Notes: generated from the sequence alone by a model not told the origin. Shown: positions 1 through 7,170, numbered from the stretch's first letter. The stretch is 8,339 nt of DNA from Caldifarciminota bacterium (GCA_027073945.1 JALTEL010000283.1:1-8339); one strand, 5' to 3'. Translations and numbers: made by a program.

Positions 1-705
1 TACCTCTTTATCCGTTTTAAAAACAGGATTCTTAAAATCAAGATTTTTTTGCCATCCTATAACTATTATTCTTTTCCTGTTTTGTAATACACCAAAATCA
101 TACGCATTTAGAATACGGTAATCTGCAAAATATCCTGCATCTCTGAAATACTTTTTAATATCTTTCCAGAGTTCGCCCCCTCCCACTGATAGAAGACCTG
201 GTACATTTTCAAATACAAATATATCCGGTTTAAATCTTACAAGAAACCTGACATATAGTCGATACAGGTAGTTTCTTTTATCGTATTTCATACGATATGG
301 ATCCCTTGCCCTACCCACAAGTGAATATGCCTGGCAGGGAGGGCCACCTGCCAGCACATTTATTTTAGAGATACCTGCATTATACATCCTCTTTTCAATT
401 TCTATGAAAATGGCGTCAATGTTGTCCTCTCTTATTTCAGAGGGAATTACAGAATTAATCAAATTTTCAGGAACACTTTTATAGAACTCCTCTCTGGATA
501 TTTTCGCCGTTATATATTCACGATAAATACCCATGCCACCATTCTGTTTCAAACGATAATATGCAAGACGGGTTCTAAGACTGAGTGAGGCATACCTGTC
601 CATTTCGATATGAGCTATCGGGACATATCCCTCTCTCAAAAACCCCTCTGCAAGTCCACCAGCGCCGGCGAATATTTCTATATAAGTTATTCTTTTTGAG
701 TCCAT
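1..705 (-). CDS. C5-cytosine DNA methyltransferase, 3' end cut by window edge
   Basis: This gene transfers a methyl group from S-adenosylmethionine to C5 of cytosine in a specific DNA site. The 235 visible codons run open to the window edge and carry the ordered family motifs: motif I FAGAGGLAEGF (residues 12-22, cofactor binding), motif IV GGPPCQAYS (120-128) with the catalytic Cys124, motif VI ENVPG (166-170), and motif VIII QNRKRIIVIG (208-217). The target-recognition domain and motifs IX-X lie beyond the edge, so the specificity cannot be read. About 65-70 residues (roughly 50-118) between the motif I/II region and motif IV make this part longer than in compact enzymes such as M.HhaI. The ATG at 705 is the only plausible start because an in-frame stop lies 21 bases upstream. 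No Shine-Dalgarno is well placed: AGGAG lies about 25 bases upstream. No restriction partner is visible, so it may be an orphan or part of a system to the left. Confidence 0.95.
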   Translation of the reverse strand, partial: MDSKRITYIEIFAGAGGLAEGFLREGYVPIAHIEMDRYASLSLRTRLAYYRLKQNGGMGIYREYITAKISREEFYKSVPENLINSVIPSEIREDNIDAIFIEIEKRMYNAGISKINVLAGGPPCQAYSLVGRARDPYRMKYDKRNYLYRLYVRFLVRFKPDIFVFENVPGLLSVGGGELWKDIKKYFRDAGYFADYRILNAYDFGVLQNRKRIIVIGWQKNLDFKNPVFKTDKEV

Positions 706-726
706 AATATTTATTATACCTATTTT

Positions 727-783
727 CTATCTCCTGTTTAAGGGCATTTCACTTAACTCATTCATATCCGCATTGTCATGCAT
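727..783 (-). other. possible 18-codon leader ORF before the methyltransferase
   Basis: This small open frame begins at an ATG preceded by GAGG three bases upstream and encodes MHDNADMNELSEMPLNRR before a TAG. It lies in the methyltransferase leader, in the same frame as the methyltransferase, and ends 21 bases before that gene's ATG. It could be a leader peptide that couples translation, an N-terminal remnant separated by a stop codon, or chance. I recognise no family. Only its position and the nearby purine tract support it. Confidence 0.2.
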
Positions 784-850
784 ATACCTCAAACCTCTTC
801 TATTTTCAAACAAACATTCATCTTACCATTCTATTTTAAATTTTGTCATA

Positions 851-880
851 CAATTATTATACACCTAAAAATGTAAAAAA
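851..880 (-). repeat. 30-bp dispersed repeat, copy 1 (promoter core)
   Basis: These 30 bases are identical to 7294-7323 and in the same orientation relative to the downstream gene. The repeat spans the -10 box, most of the spacer and the T-run next to the -35 box. It ends on the -35 side, where TTGCTT here differs from TTGTTT at the other copy. Confidence 0.85.
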
Positions 881-884
881 GCAA
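856..884 (-). promoter_or_regulatory. sigma70-like promoter of the methyltransferase (P1)
   Basis: Read on the minus strand, TTGCTT (879-884) and a perfect TATAAT (856-861) are separated by 17 bases. The start point is predicted near 849, leaving a leader of about 145 bases before the methyltransferase ATG. The bases from 851 to 880 recur identically at promoter P4, and 844-863 recur identically at P3. This points to a conserved promoter module, not a chance AT-rich match. Confidence 0.7.
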
Positions 885-931
885 AATTGTTCTATTTTGT
901 CTCCACTGAATTAACTACTTATTCACATTTA

Positions 932-2323
932 TTATTTAAAAACAAGTAGTTTTCGGGTCTGCGAAAGCTCTTTGCCAATATTCAATTTTACAAAATATAT
1001 GCCTGGAATTGCTATTCTTCCTTTATTATCTCTACCATCCCATGAAATGGTGTATGAGCCCGGCTTTTGACCAATATCCAGCAGAGTTTGCACTAATTGA
1101 CCTGCTATACTGTATATCTTAAGACTTATGTGTGCATATAACGGCACCTGATATCTAATTGCTACCCTTCCACTTAAACAGGTGAACGGATTGGGCATTA
1201 CCTCTAACTGTCCGCTAATCGGCATTCTATTAGTTTCTTCTTCGACTGCTGTGAGCGGTGCGGTTGCATAACTTATCCAGTTGGAACCTGTAGCAGAATC
1301 CTTCGCTTCATACCACATTCTAAATTCATTTCCGTCAAATACAACATCCGGCGCCCAGGGTCCTTCAAGGTCATAAGGTTGGTTAAAAGTGGTAAGAACA
1401 GGCACAGGGTATTTTATCCATTCGTATCCGTTTTGTGAAACAGCATAGCCGATTTTTAATGTATCAACAACAGTATCCGCCCAGTCTGACATGGAAACAG
1501 CACTATACCACATTTCATAGGTGCTGTCCCTTTTAATCACACTGGGAATCCCTACCCAGGCATCGTCCCACTCACCCGGGGCTCCGACATCAAGAACTGG
1601 ATTATGAATTGTATCTTTTACCCAATTTTTACCGTCAGAAGATTGCGCATAACCTATTCTGATCATAACACCCATAGGATAGTCGGATGCCGCTTTTACC
1701 CCTGTGTACCACATTTTGTAAGTCCCTGTTTGAGCATCATAAATAACTGTCGGCGATTCTACCCAGTCATCATCCCATTCCCCAGGACTTCCCTTTCCAA
1801 TAACAGGATTATTCGTGTCTTTTTGCCAGTTAATGCCATCACTCGATACTGCAAGTCCGATACCTGAAACGGACTGGGTAAGGGAATCTCCATAGTAATA
1901 GAGCTTGTATCCGGAAGAATCTTTCAAAATATCCGGGGTATCAAGCCATCGTGAATCCCATGTGCCGCTGTCTCCGACATCCAGCACAGGGACAGGGGGA
2001 TTGCGCTTTATCCAGTCAATGCCATCCGTAGAATAGGCATAACTTATCCTGCCTCTCGGGATAGTATCTCCGATACCTGAGACCCCAACAGCCACATACC
2101 ACATCTTAAATGTATCATTTTCAAAAAGAATAGTTGGCTCGCCTATACCTGCCCATTCCCGGATACCGGGGAGTGTGGTATCTTTAACCATAACCGGATT
2201 ATTCTGATATTTCTGCCACTCTGTCTGAGAAAATGCCCTGGACGCAAAACCTGTGCAGACAAGCGGTATCAGTAGATAGACTATTTTCTTCAATTTTTTC
2301 ACCTGCTCATTAAAAGCACCCAT
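932..2323 (-). CDS. exported five-bladed beta-propeller protein with C-terminal T9SS/FlgD-like sorting domain
   Basis: This is a probable secreted or surface protein with a GH43/GH32-like propeller fold. A basic, hydrophobic signal peptide (about residues 8-32, ending AFSQ) precedes five repeats of about 60-70 residues. Each repeat follows the pattern W-x-K ... NPV-x-D-x-G ... W(D/V)xxW ... P-x-(V/I)-x-D ... (Y/F)-K-(M/L)-(W/Y)-Y ... YA-x-S-x-(D/N)G, one per blade. The last 90 residues (from about 374) form an Ig-like sorting domain: PNPF at its start, then IYSIAGQLVQTL, SWDGRDNKG, PGIYFVKL and a final TRKLLVFK. That is the pattern of type IX secretion or FlgD-like C-terminal domains. I see no clearly assignable catalytic acids, so carbohydrate binding or hydrolysis is inference. 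The chosen ATG (2323) has AAGG two bases upstream. A TTG at 2335 and a GTG at 2302 (giving a shorter, more typical signal peptide) are alternatives. It lies 25-37 bp after the LolA-like gene and is probably cotranscribed with it. Confidence 0.88.
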   Translation of the reverse strand: MGAFNEQVKKLKKIVYLLIPLVCTGFASRAFSQTEWQKYQNNPVMVKDTTLPGIREWAGIGEPTILFENDTFKMWYVAVGVSGIGDTIPRGRISYAYSTDGIDWIKRNPPVPVLDVGDSGTWDSRWLDTPDILKDSSGYKLYYYGDSLTQSVSGIGLAVSSDGINWQKDTNNPVIGKGSPGEWDDDWVESPTVIYDAQTGTYKMWYTGVKAASDYPMGVMIRIGYAQSSDGKNWVKDTIHNPVLDVGAPGEWDDAWVGIPSVIKRDSTYEMWYSAVSMSDWADTVVDTLKIGYAVSQNGYEWIKYPVPVLTTFNQPYDLEGPWAPDVVFDGNEFRMWYEAKDSATGSNWISYATAPLTAVEEETNRMPISGQLEVMPNPFTCLSGRVAIRYQVPLYAHISLKIYSIAGQLVQTLLDIGQKPGSYTISWDGRDNKGRIAIPGIYFVKLNIGKELSQTRKLLVFK

Positions 2324-2360
2324 TTCCTTCAACAAATCAGGATTTTTCTTTTTCCGTGTA

Positions 2361-2984
2361 TCATTTTATTTCAGTATAATCGGCCGGTATTTTAAAAAGA
2401 GCATCATCCAATTTTTTTACCTTAATATTCAATATCTGGTATGTCCCTTTTATAATTTTAGGGGCAGCATTCTTTTTCACAGCAATTCTTGTCACATTGG
2501 ATACTCTTTTTATGACATAATGTACATCTTTGGCAAGCCATACTCTGAGGCTTACCGTATCTTTACCCGGATAATTATATTTATAAACCACGCACGGATG
2601 TCCGTTTACCGTATCTTTCCCGGCCAAATTGCCTTCCATTTCGTATTGTATATCCGTCCATGCACTGACAGGGTCTTCATGTGTCTCTGGCCAGGACAGC
2701 ACTTTATATTGTTTTTTTGCCGGATACAGCATCCAAATTTTACTACGCGCATCTTTGGTACGTATGAAAATTGCTCCGCCGGCCTCTTTTGACATCTCTA
2801 CACGCCTGGTGAACGGGCCTTTAACATATAACTTTGCCTTTGTAACAGAGTTGTTCTCATTAATGAGTATATCACCGGTAAATGATATAAACTTCTCCTG
2901 TGCAGGAAGCGGCCTTGTGGAAGCCAAAAATAACACGGCTGCGAACATCACTCCCACAAGCCTTGCGAGTTTTCTTTTTACCAT
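2361..2984 (-). CDS. LolA-fold periplasmic protein (DUF4412 / outer-membrane lipoprotein-sorting-like)
   Basis: This 207-residue secreted protein has a signal peptide (MVKRKLARLV..., cleavage likely after PLPAQ near residue 29). A run of beta-strands typical of the LolA/LppX superfamily follows: KLYVKGPFTRRVEM (51-64), IFIRTKDARSKIWMLYPAKK (72-91), AGKDTVNGHPCVVYKY (121-136), VWLAKDVHYVIKRV (148-161), and a final ILNIKVKKLDDALFKIPADY. The strand pattern of a 'xGPxTRxE' segment, 'KxWMLYPxKKxY', 'VNGHPCxxYKY' and 'FxIPxDY' matches DUF4412/LolA-like proteins, which bind lipids or lipoproteins in the periplasm. No lipobox is seen. GGGGG sits six bases before the ATG at 2984 and supports the start. 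It is the first gene of the unit with the propeller gene and has its own promoter (P2). A role in handling a lipid or exported partner is inferred from the fold only. Confidence 0.8.
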   Translation of the reverse strand: MVKRKLARLVGVMFAAVLFLASTRPLPAQEKFISFTGDILINENNSVTKAKLYVKGPFTRRVEMSKEAGGAIFIRTKDARSKIWMLYPAKKQYKVLSWPETHEDPVSAWTDIQYEMEGNLAGKDTVNGHPCVVYKYNYPGKDTVSLRVWLAKDVHYVIKRVSNVTRIAVKKNAAPKIIKGTYQILNIKVKKLDDALFKIPADYTEIK

Positions 2985-2997
2985 AACTACCCCCTTT

Positions 2998-3063
2998 TTA
3001 TTTTAATATAATCTCGTGTGTTATTGCTTCACAAAAAGTTACACATTTTACGCTTAATGCCAT
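2998..3063 (-). other. possible 21-codon leader ORF before the LolA-like gene
   Basis: An ATG lying exactly where promoter P2 should start transcription opens a frame encoding MALSVKCVTFCEAITHEIIL and one more Lys. It stops 13 bases before the LolA-like ATG, with the real gene's GGGGG ribosome site in between. No Shine-Dalgarno precedes it, so it would have to be read as a leaderless start. A frame of this length is not improbable by chance. Confidence 0.15.
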
Positions 3064-3069
3064 ACGTTT

Positions 3070-3098
3070 ATTATACAGGAAGAAAAGCCTAAAAGCAA
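3070..3098 (-). promoter_or_regulatory. sigma70-like promoter of the LolA-like/propeller unit (P2)
   Basis: On the minus strand TTGCTT (3093-3098) and TATAAT (3070-3075) are 17 bases apart. The -10 box is flanked by CTG before and AAACGTATGGCATT after, matching the other promoters in this window. Predicted transcription begins near 3063, giving a leader of about 80 bases. It separates the LolA-like/propeller pair from the upstream ABC operon. Confidence 0.65.
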
Positions 3099-3185
3099 GT
3101 AAGGTATAATCCGCAGCATTTAAAGCTGCCAGAGCGCAAAACCAGGGGTAGAGTCAAATTCGCCTTTACTTTAACTCAATACAGC

Positions 3186-3938
3186 TTATCTTGGATTTTG
3201 CAACTTGTTTGCAGGTGAAGTATTACTTTTCGAGGCGATTTTAAAATCATCGAAAAACACATAGCTGTCGGATTTTGACCAGAGACCCACTTTACCTGCT
3301 ATCTTTTTGCTGTAATTATAATTCAAATACAACTTACCATCAACATAACCTTTTATGTTCCTGCCGTTAATAACAACCTTCAGCACATGCCATGTCCTTG
3401 AAGGTGTTTTTACATTTCGAATCCACCTGACCGAACTTCTCCTGCCGTTTTTCATTCTAAACAGCACCAGATTGTTCTCAACAGGATTTGCCCTTACAAC
3501 GAGATAATCGCCATTTTCTTTGATATTGAACGCTATTCCGGCTGCCTGGTCAATCCTGCCGCTTATTCCCTTGAATCTAACAGAAAGCGTACCTGATGTG
3601 AAGCCCTTAACATCCTTGCATATTGCCAATGGGAAATATCTGTATGCCTCCAGATTATCAAGAAACTCCGCATATCTGTCTCCGTACAGAGCTTTCGCCT
3701 TACTGACAATCCCTTCTGACAGCACACCTCTTTCCCATTTCCGCCCGTCAACGGCATATACAAGATTTTTGCCGTCCATGTCAATATGCCATTTACCCAC
3801 AAAAGACAAAAAATCCTTTGAAGGAGCATTCGGCACTCCTTTTTCAAATGTAAAGGTAAGGGATTTTTCATCCCGGGCAAATGCTTTCGGCGCAAGAACG
3901 AAAAGCAACGAGGCTACGATTGGCATATACCTTTTCAT
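3186..3938 (-). CDS. secreted DUF1080-type concanavalin A-like lectin/glucanase-fold protein
   Basis: This 250-residue exported protein carries a signal peptide (MKRYMPIVASLLFVLAPKAFA) and a single jelly-roll domain of the DUF1080 (3-keto-disaccharide hydrolase-like) family. Recognisable segments are GTLSVRFKGISGRIDQAAGI (about 116-135), GDYLVVRANPVENNLVLFRM (143-162), WHVLKVVINGRNIKGYVDGK (183-202), and the C-terminal GKVGLWSKSDSYVFFDDFKI (215-234). The last two resemble family segments such as 'GVWTKADSxxyFDDF'. Binding or hydrolysis of a sugar is inferred from the family. Catalytic residues cannot be assigned. AGGAGG (3944-3949) lies five bases before the second of two consecutive ATGs (3938) but only two before the first (3941), so 3938 is preferred. 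This start shares one base with the stop of the permease gene, which implies translational coupling and membership of the ABC operon. Confidence 0.85.
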   Translation of the reverse strand: MKRYMPIVASLLFVLAPKAFARDEKSLTFTFEKGVPNAPSKDFLSFVGKWHIDMDGKNLVYAVDGRKWERGVLSEGIVSKAKALYGDRYAEFLDNLEAYRYFPLAICKDVKGFTSGTLSVRFKGISGRIDQAAGIAFNIKENGDYLVVRANPVENNLVLFRMKNGRRSSVRWIRNVKTPSRTWHVLKVVINGRNIKGYVDGKLYLNYNYSKKIAGKVGLWSKSDSYVFFDDFKIASKSNTSPANKLQNPR

Positions 3939-5242
3939 CATGCCCTCCTTGTATAGATTATTTGATTTTTTAAGTAAAGCATCAAAATCCCCACAGGGAG
4001 TATTATTAAATAGAAAATAAACATGTACACACTCCAGCCGCTTTTTGCAACAAGAGGATATCCTTTAAAACTATTACTATCATTCTTTTTATCTATCTTT
4101 ATTCCGCTCAAAGTCTCAAGTATCATAAAGATTTCCTCTTCGCTGTTGGAATAAGTTGTTTCACTTTTTCCACCTATTGTGTATTTAAAAATTCCGTAAT
4201 TCTTATCCAGCTCTTTACCCGTCACATAGTGCACCATGACATTACTTTTAACAAGTCTCAATTTTTTAAGGAAATCATTGGCATAATCCCTGGCTCTGCT
4301 GTCCGTTTGCCTTAAGTAAATATCAATTTTAATCGCAGGCACTTTTTTTAGAAACTCCGTATATTCGTATGGAAAGGAGTTTCTTCCGCTCTCCGTTAAA
4401 TCGAAATTACAGTTGATTTTGCTGTTGAGCCATAGGGCAAAAAGAAAAACAATACTGCTTATCAGGATTGGCTTAACTCTGTTTTTAATGCCAAAGTTAA
4501 AGAAAAGATATGCCAGATATGCAATAAATGCAATCAATAAAACAAGATAAACAACTGTTTTAACAGACAGAATGCCGTTTTCAAAATATTTGAGCTGCCC
4601 TGTTACCGACCATTGTGAAATTTTATTCATAAACGGGATGATATTCATATCCTTACCAAAATCCAAAAACCAGGAGAATATAATAAGGAACAATGCCATC
4701 ATTGAAGACTGGGCATTATTGCTAAAAAGAGAGGCGGCAAGGAATGATATGGTAATAATGAACATTCCGTAGAGAATATAACCAAAAATCAAAAGCAGAA
4801 TTTCTCCAAATGCAAGGTGTCCTCCTATGAGATACCAGATGATAAAAACAGGAAAAAGGCATGCTATGATAATCAACAAAAAAACAACTGCTGATAGGAA
4901 TTTTATCCCAAAGATTGACCTCAAGGACATCGGGAACTGGGAAATCAGCGTGATAGTATTGTATCTCTTTTCATTACTGATGGATTGAATGAACAAAAAG
5001 GGCGCAATAAGAGTCAGGATGATGAAAAGACCGCCGAATGTGGGAACAAAAATTCCAGGCACAGGTTCAAACCCAGCTGCGTATAACGGATTACCTATGG
5101 CAGCGACACTTGCCTTTGAATACAGACTCACCGCCGAATAAAAACTGTACGAAATAACAGCAGAGAATAGAATTGTAAACAAAATTACGGTTTTGCTCCT
5201 AAAAAAATCATCTATCTCTTTTTTAAAAAAGGCGCGCATCAT
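3938..5242 (-). CDS. ABC-2 type permease, GldF-like, fused to a short GldG-like periplasmic domain
   Basis: This is the membrane subunit of the ABC transporter whose ATPase is encoded just upstream. The first 272 residues hold about seven hydrophobic helices (near 19-36, 66-88, 112-137, 146-172, 178-194, 229-248 and 257-272). They include the ABC-2 hallmark EKRYNTITLISQFPMSLRSI (91-110), which contacts the ATPase. A polar segment follows (273-403), opening with NCNFDLTESGRNSFPYEY and VPAIKIDIYLRQTDSRARDY. It resembles the start of the GldG/ABC_transp_aux domain ('DLTE-x-K/R ... L-x-x-L-x-x-P-x-I-x-V-x-L'). A final helix (404-424) is followed by a short basic tail. Separate GldF and GldG proteins are normally much longer together, so this is a compact fused version. 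The start at 5242 overlaps the ATPase stop. A second ATG at 5239 is better spaced from AAGG. The substrate is unknown: gliding or secretion machinery and envelope export are both possible. Confidence 0.87.
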   Translation of the reverse strand: MMRAFFKKEIDDFFRSKTVILFTILFSAVISYSFYSAVSLYSKASVAAIGNPLYAAGFEPVPGIFVPTFGGLFIILTLIAPFLFIQSISNEKRYNTITLISQFPMSLRSIFGIKFLSAVVFLLIIIACLFPVFIIWYLIGGHLAFGEILLLIFGYILYGMFIITISFLAASLFSNNAQSSMMALFLIIFSWFLDFGKDMNIIPFMNKISQWSVTGQLKYFENGILSVKTVVYLVLLIAFIAYLAYLFFNFGIKNRVKPILISSIVFLFALWLNSKINCNFDLTESGRNSFPYEYTEFLKKVPAIKIDIYLRQTDSRARDYANDFLKKLRLVKSNVMVHYVTGKELDKNYGIFKYTIGGKSETTYSNSEEEIFMILETLSGIKIDKKNDSNSFKGYPLVAKSGWSVYMFIFYLIILPVGILMLYLKNQIIYTRRA

Positions 5243-5937
5243 CCTTCAATCACCTTTATTAAAATCTCCTCAAGGTTTGTGTCCGAAACACCGTATTTTT
5301 CGGACAAAGACTGAAGTGTGCCCTGCGCGATCAATTTGCCTCTATTGAGAAAGATGAAATAATCACAGATCTTTTGAGCGTATGACAACTGGTGAATTGA
5401 CAGCACGAATCCGCGTCCGCTGCTGTTTTGGGAACGTATTATTGATGCAACTTCCCGCATCTGCAAAGGGTCAAAACCTTCAAAAGGTTCATCCAATATA
5501 GCTATATGCTTTTTATTGCAAAGCGCCGTATATAATTTCAGTCTTTGATGCCAGCCCTTTGAAAGTTGTTTGATTTTTTTGTTGAATATCATTTTGAGTG
5601 AAAGCGCATTCAAAAGCGCATCATCCCTGTGATTAACCGCTGCATGATAAAAACTCAAAAATTCGTCAACGAAATAATCGGGGTAAAGCATCATTTCTTC
5701 AGGCATATAGGATATTTGATTTTTAATCTGGCTGAAATTGTCTATTTTTTTATCATTTATAAAGACAGAACCCGTGTCCCTGGTTTCAAATCCCGTTATT
5801 ATCCTGATCAATGTGGATTTTCCCGCTCCATTGGGTCCGATTATGCCTGTAATTGAATTTTCGGGTATTTTACAATTTATATTGTTGAGAACATACCTTT
5901 TTGAGTATATTTTTGATATATTTTCAATACTTATCAT
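5239..5937 (-). CDS. ABC transporter ATP-binding subunit
   Basis: This 232-residue nucleotide-binding protein powers the permease encoded immediately downstream. All core motifs are visible: Walker A GPNGAGKST (34-42), Q-loop Gln74 in QISYMPEE, signature LSKGWHQRLKL (125-135), Walker B HIAILDEP (144-151) with Glu150, a D-loop GFDP, and the switch His182 in LSIHQ. The signature reads LSKGW instead of LSGGQ, a variant common in the GldA/NosF/CcmA-like branch of ABC-2 exporters. That branch fits the GldF-like partner. There is no fused membrane segment. The gene overlaps the permease by four bases (ATGA type), so the two are likely made in fixed ratio. It is the first gene of a three-gene unit under promoter P3. 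No Shine-Dalgarno stands before the ATG at 5937, which follows GTAAAATAACA. The substrate is not evident. Confidence 0.95.
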   Translation of the reverse strand: MISIENISKIYSKRYVLNNINCKIPENSITGIIGPNGAGKSTLIRIITGFETRDTGSVFINDKKIDNFSQIKNQISYMPEEMMLYPDYFVDEFLSFYHAAVNHRDDALLNALSLKMIFNKKIKQLSKGWHQRLKLYTALCNKKHIAILDEPFEGFDPLQMREVASIIRSQNSSGRGFVLSIHQLSYAQKICDYFIFLNRGKLIAQGTLQSLSEKYGVSDTNLEEILIKVIEG

Positions 5938-5975
5938 TGTTATTTTACATGCAATTCTTCATACACAGCATAAAA

Positions 5976-6068
5976 TCAAACGTATTTAAGTGCGGTTTTT
6001 ACATCAGGTATTTTGCACGTCCATGTTACTACGGGCAGGTAATTGAAAAAGCCTCTAATTAGTGTCAT
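5976..6068 (-). other. possible 30-codon leader ORF before the ABC operon
   Basis: An ATG located at the predicted start point of promoter P3 opens a 30-codon frame beginning MTLIRGFFNYLPVVTW and ending KTALKYV, stopping 38 bases before the ATPase ATG. No ribosome site precedes it, so translation would need leaderless initiation. I recognise no family. It is the longest of the four leader frames found at the promoters of this window and may still be chance. Confidence 0.2.
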
Positions 6069-6082
6069 ACAATTATTATACA
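6063..6082 (-). repeat. 20-bp repeat shared with promoter P1
   Basis: These 20 bases are identical to 844-863 and span the -10 box and the predicted start of transcription, including the downstream ATGACA. Identity continues past the promoter boxes into transcribed sequence. Basal promoter recognition alone would not require that. Confidence 0.8.
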
Positions 6083-6103
6083 GCAAGAAATATAGAAAAA
6101 CAA
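6075..6103 (-). promoter_or_regulatory. sigma70-like promoter of the ABC operon (P3)
   Basis: On the minus strand TTGTTT (6098-6103) and TATAAT (6075-6080) are spaced by 17 bases. The -10 flanks (CTG before, AATTGTATGACA after) match P1 exactly on the downstream side. The expected transcript has a leader of about 130 bases before the ATPase gene and would cover the ATPase, permease and lectin-fold genes. Confidence 0.7.
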
Positions 6104-6219
6104 AGCCTATTTACTTTTATTTATCACCTTTTTAAAGCAATTTTGAGCAGTATTCGAGAATATGTAAAGTTTGTACTGCGAGCCCGGACAAAGCTATGAA
6201 ACCGCGCTTGACAAAAGCG

Positions 6220-7170
6220 CTACTTTATTTTCTTAAAAAAATTCCAGATAACATCACATGCATTTATGTCATGGGTCATTTTTCCCGTAATCCACCGGAA
6301 TCTGCCGAATCCATCTGGCCAGGTATGCCCGCCTCCTTCCACTGCATAAAGGACTACCTCGGTGTTATTTTTTGTGTTCGCATATTTTTCCGTCCACACT
6401 CTCGTTCCGTCATTCGGGTCTGAATCAGGCAGATATTGCTTCTTTTCCTGTAATGTGCATTTATTGTAAGATGTCCAGAACTCAACGCTTTTAGGTATTG
6501 AAACAACCTTTCCGTGATGCTTTCTGAAAAGCACGACATCTCCTCCGTTCCACGGCACAAGTGGGTCATTCGTGCCGTGAATCATCAACACGGAAATACG
6601 GTTTTTAGGGGAGCAATTCCTGTACAAATTTTCCGGCATTGATGCGGCAACTGTAGCTATTGCGGAAATTTTATCCGATAATGCACATCCGAGACGAAAA
6701 CTCATCATCCCTCCGTTTGATATCCCTGTTACATATACTCTACTCTTGTTTATATTGTATTTATTTTCCAGAGAATCAATAAGTTCGGATATGAATTTTA
6801 CATCGTTTATATTATTCCGGGCAGAATATGAGTAAGGGTCGCCCCTTCCGTCATTCCAGTGCCTCTTAAGGCCATCGGGATAGACAACTATAAAACCATC
6901 CTTTTTTGCTAATTTGTCAAATCCTTCAAGTGTTGTTGACTTTTCAAATCTCCTGCCCCTGCCTCCTCCTCCATGGAGAGCTATAAGTAGCGGCACAGTG
7001 TCTTTACCATTATACAGGCTCGGCAGGTACAGATGATAAGTCCTGTTTATACCATCAACGATAATTGAGCCGTCAATATGGCTTTTGTCAGCCCCCTGCG
7101 TATGTGGGTTTGCGCCGCCCAAAATCATTGAAGCAGCGGTTAAAACCACCAATACAAATATTTTGTTCAT
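6220..7170 (-). CDS. secreted CE1/LpqC-family esterase (PHB depolymerase/feruloyl esterase-like)
   Basis: This 316-residue alpha/beta-hydrolase is exported by an N-terminal signal peptide (MNKIFVLVVLTAASMILGGA). The oxyanion region HGGGG (67-71) is followed by the nucleophile elbow GISNGG with Ser151. The acid is probably Asp202 in HGTNDPLVPW, and the base His282 in GGGHTWP. This order and the Trp/Pro around the histidine match the Esterase_PHB/LpqC group, which contains polyhydroxybutyrate depolymerases and feruloyl or acetyl-xylan esterases. The length is typical for a single catalytic domain without a binding module. A Cys at 186 and others could form disulfides. The ATG at 7170 has TAGGG about ten bases upstream. 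The gene stands alone under promoter P4, in a neighbourhood of carbohydrate-linked exported proteins, so an ester on a plant or envelope polysaccharide is a more likely substrate than PHB. That is inference. Confidence 0.92.
   Translation of the reverse strand: MNKIFVLVVLTAASMILGGANPHTQGADKSHIDGSIIVDGINRTYHLYLPSLYNGKDTVPLLIALHGGGGRGRRFEKSTTLEGFDKLAKKDGFIVVYPDGLKRHWNDGRGDPYSYSARNNINDVKFISELIDSLENKYNINKSRVYVTGISNGGMMSFRLGCALSDKISAIATVAASMPENLYRNCSPKNRISVLMIHGTNDPLVPWNGGDVVLFRKHHGKVVSIPKSVEFWTSYNKCTLQEKKQYLPDSDPNDGTRVWTEKYANTKNNTEVVLYAVEGGGHTWPDGFGRFRWITGKMTHDINACDVIWNFFKKIK

Noticed and set aside
913..951. Eight-base inverted repeat AACTACTT/AAGTAGTT around the propeller stop codon as a terminator
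   Set aside because: The loop of about 23 bases and the absence of a T-run make it a weak candidate.
1604..1867. Plus-strand open frames opposite the propeller, LolA-like, lectin-fold, permease, ATPase, esterase and glycosidase genes
   Set aside because: They lie antisense to strongly supported genes, have no ribosome sites and show no recognisable domains.
2324..2335. TTG start at 2335 for the propeller gene
   Set aside because: The ATG at 2323 and the GTG at 2302 both fit a signal peptide better, and no ribosome site is well placed for the TTG.
3104..3109. Plus-strand TATAAT as a divergent promoter
   Set aside because: No -35 box lies at the right distance and there is no plus-strand gene downstream.
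6146..6178. Inverted repeat GCAGTA...TACTGC as an operator
   Set aside because: It has a six-base arm with a long gap, occurs once only, and lies upstream of promoter P3 with no second copy at the other promoters.
6204..6220. GC-rich hairpin (GCGCTT, five-base loop, AAGCGC) at the esterase stop codon as a terminator
   Set aside because: The six-pair stem is real, but no T-run follows on the minus strand (GGTTTCATAG comes next), so an intrinsic terminator is not supported.
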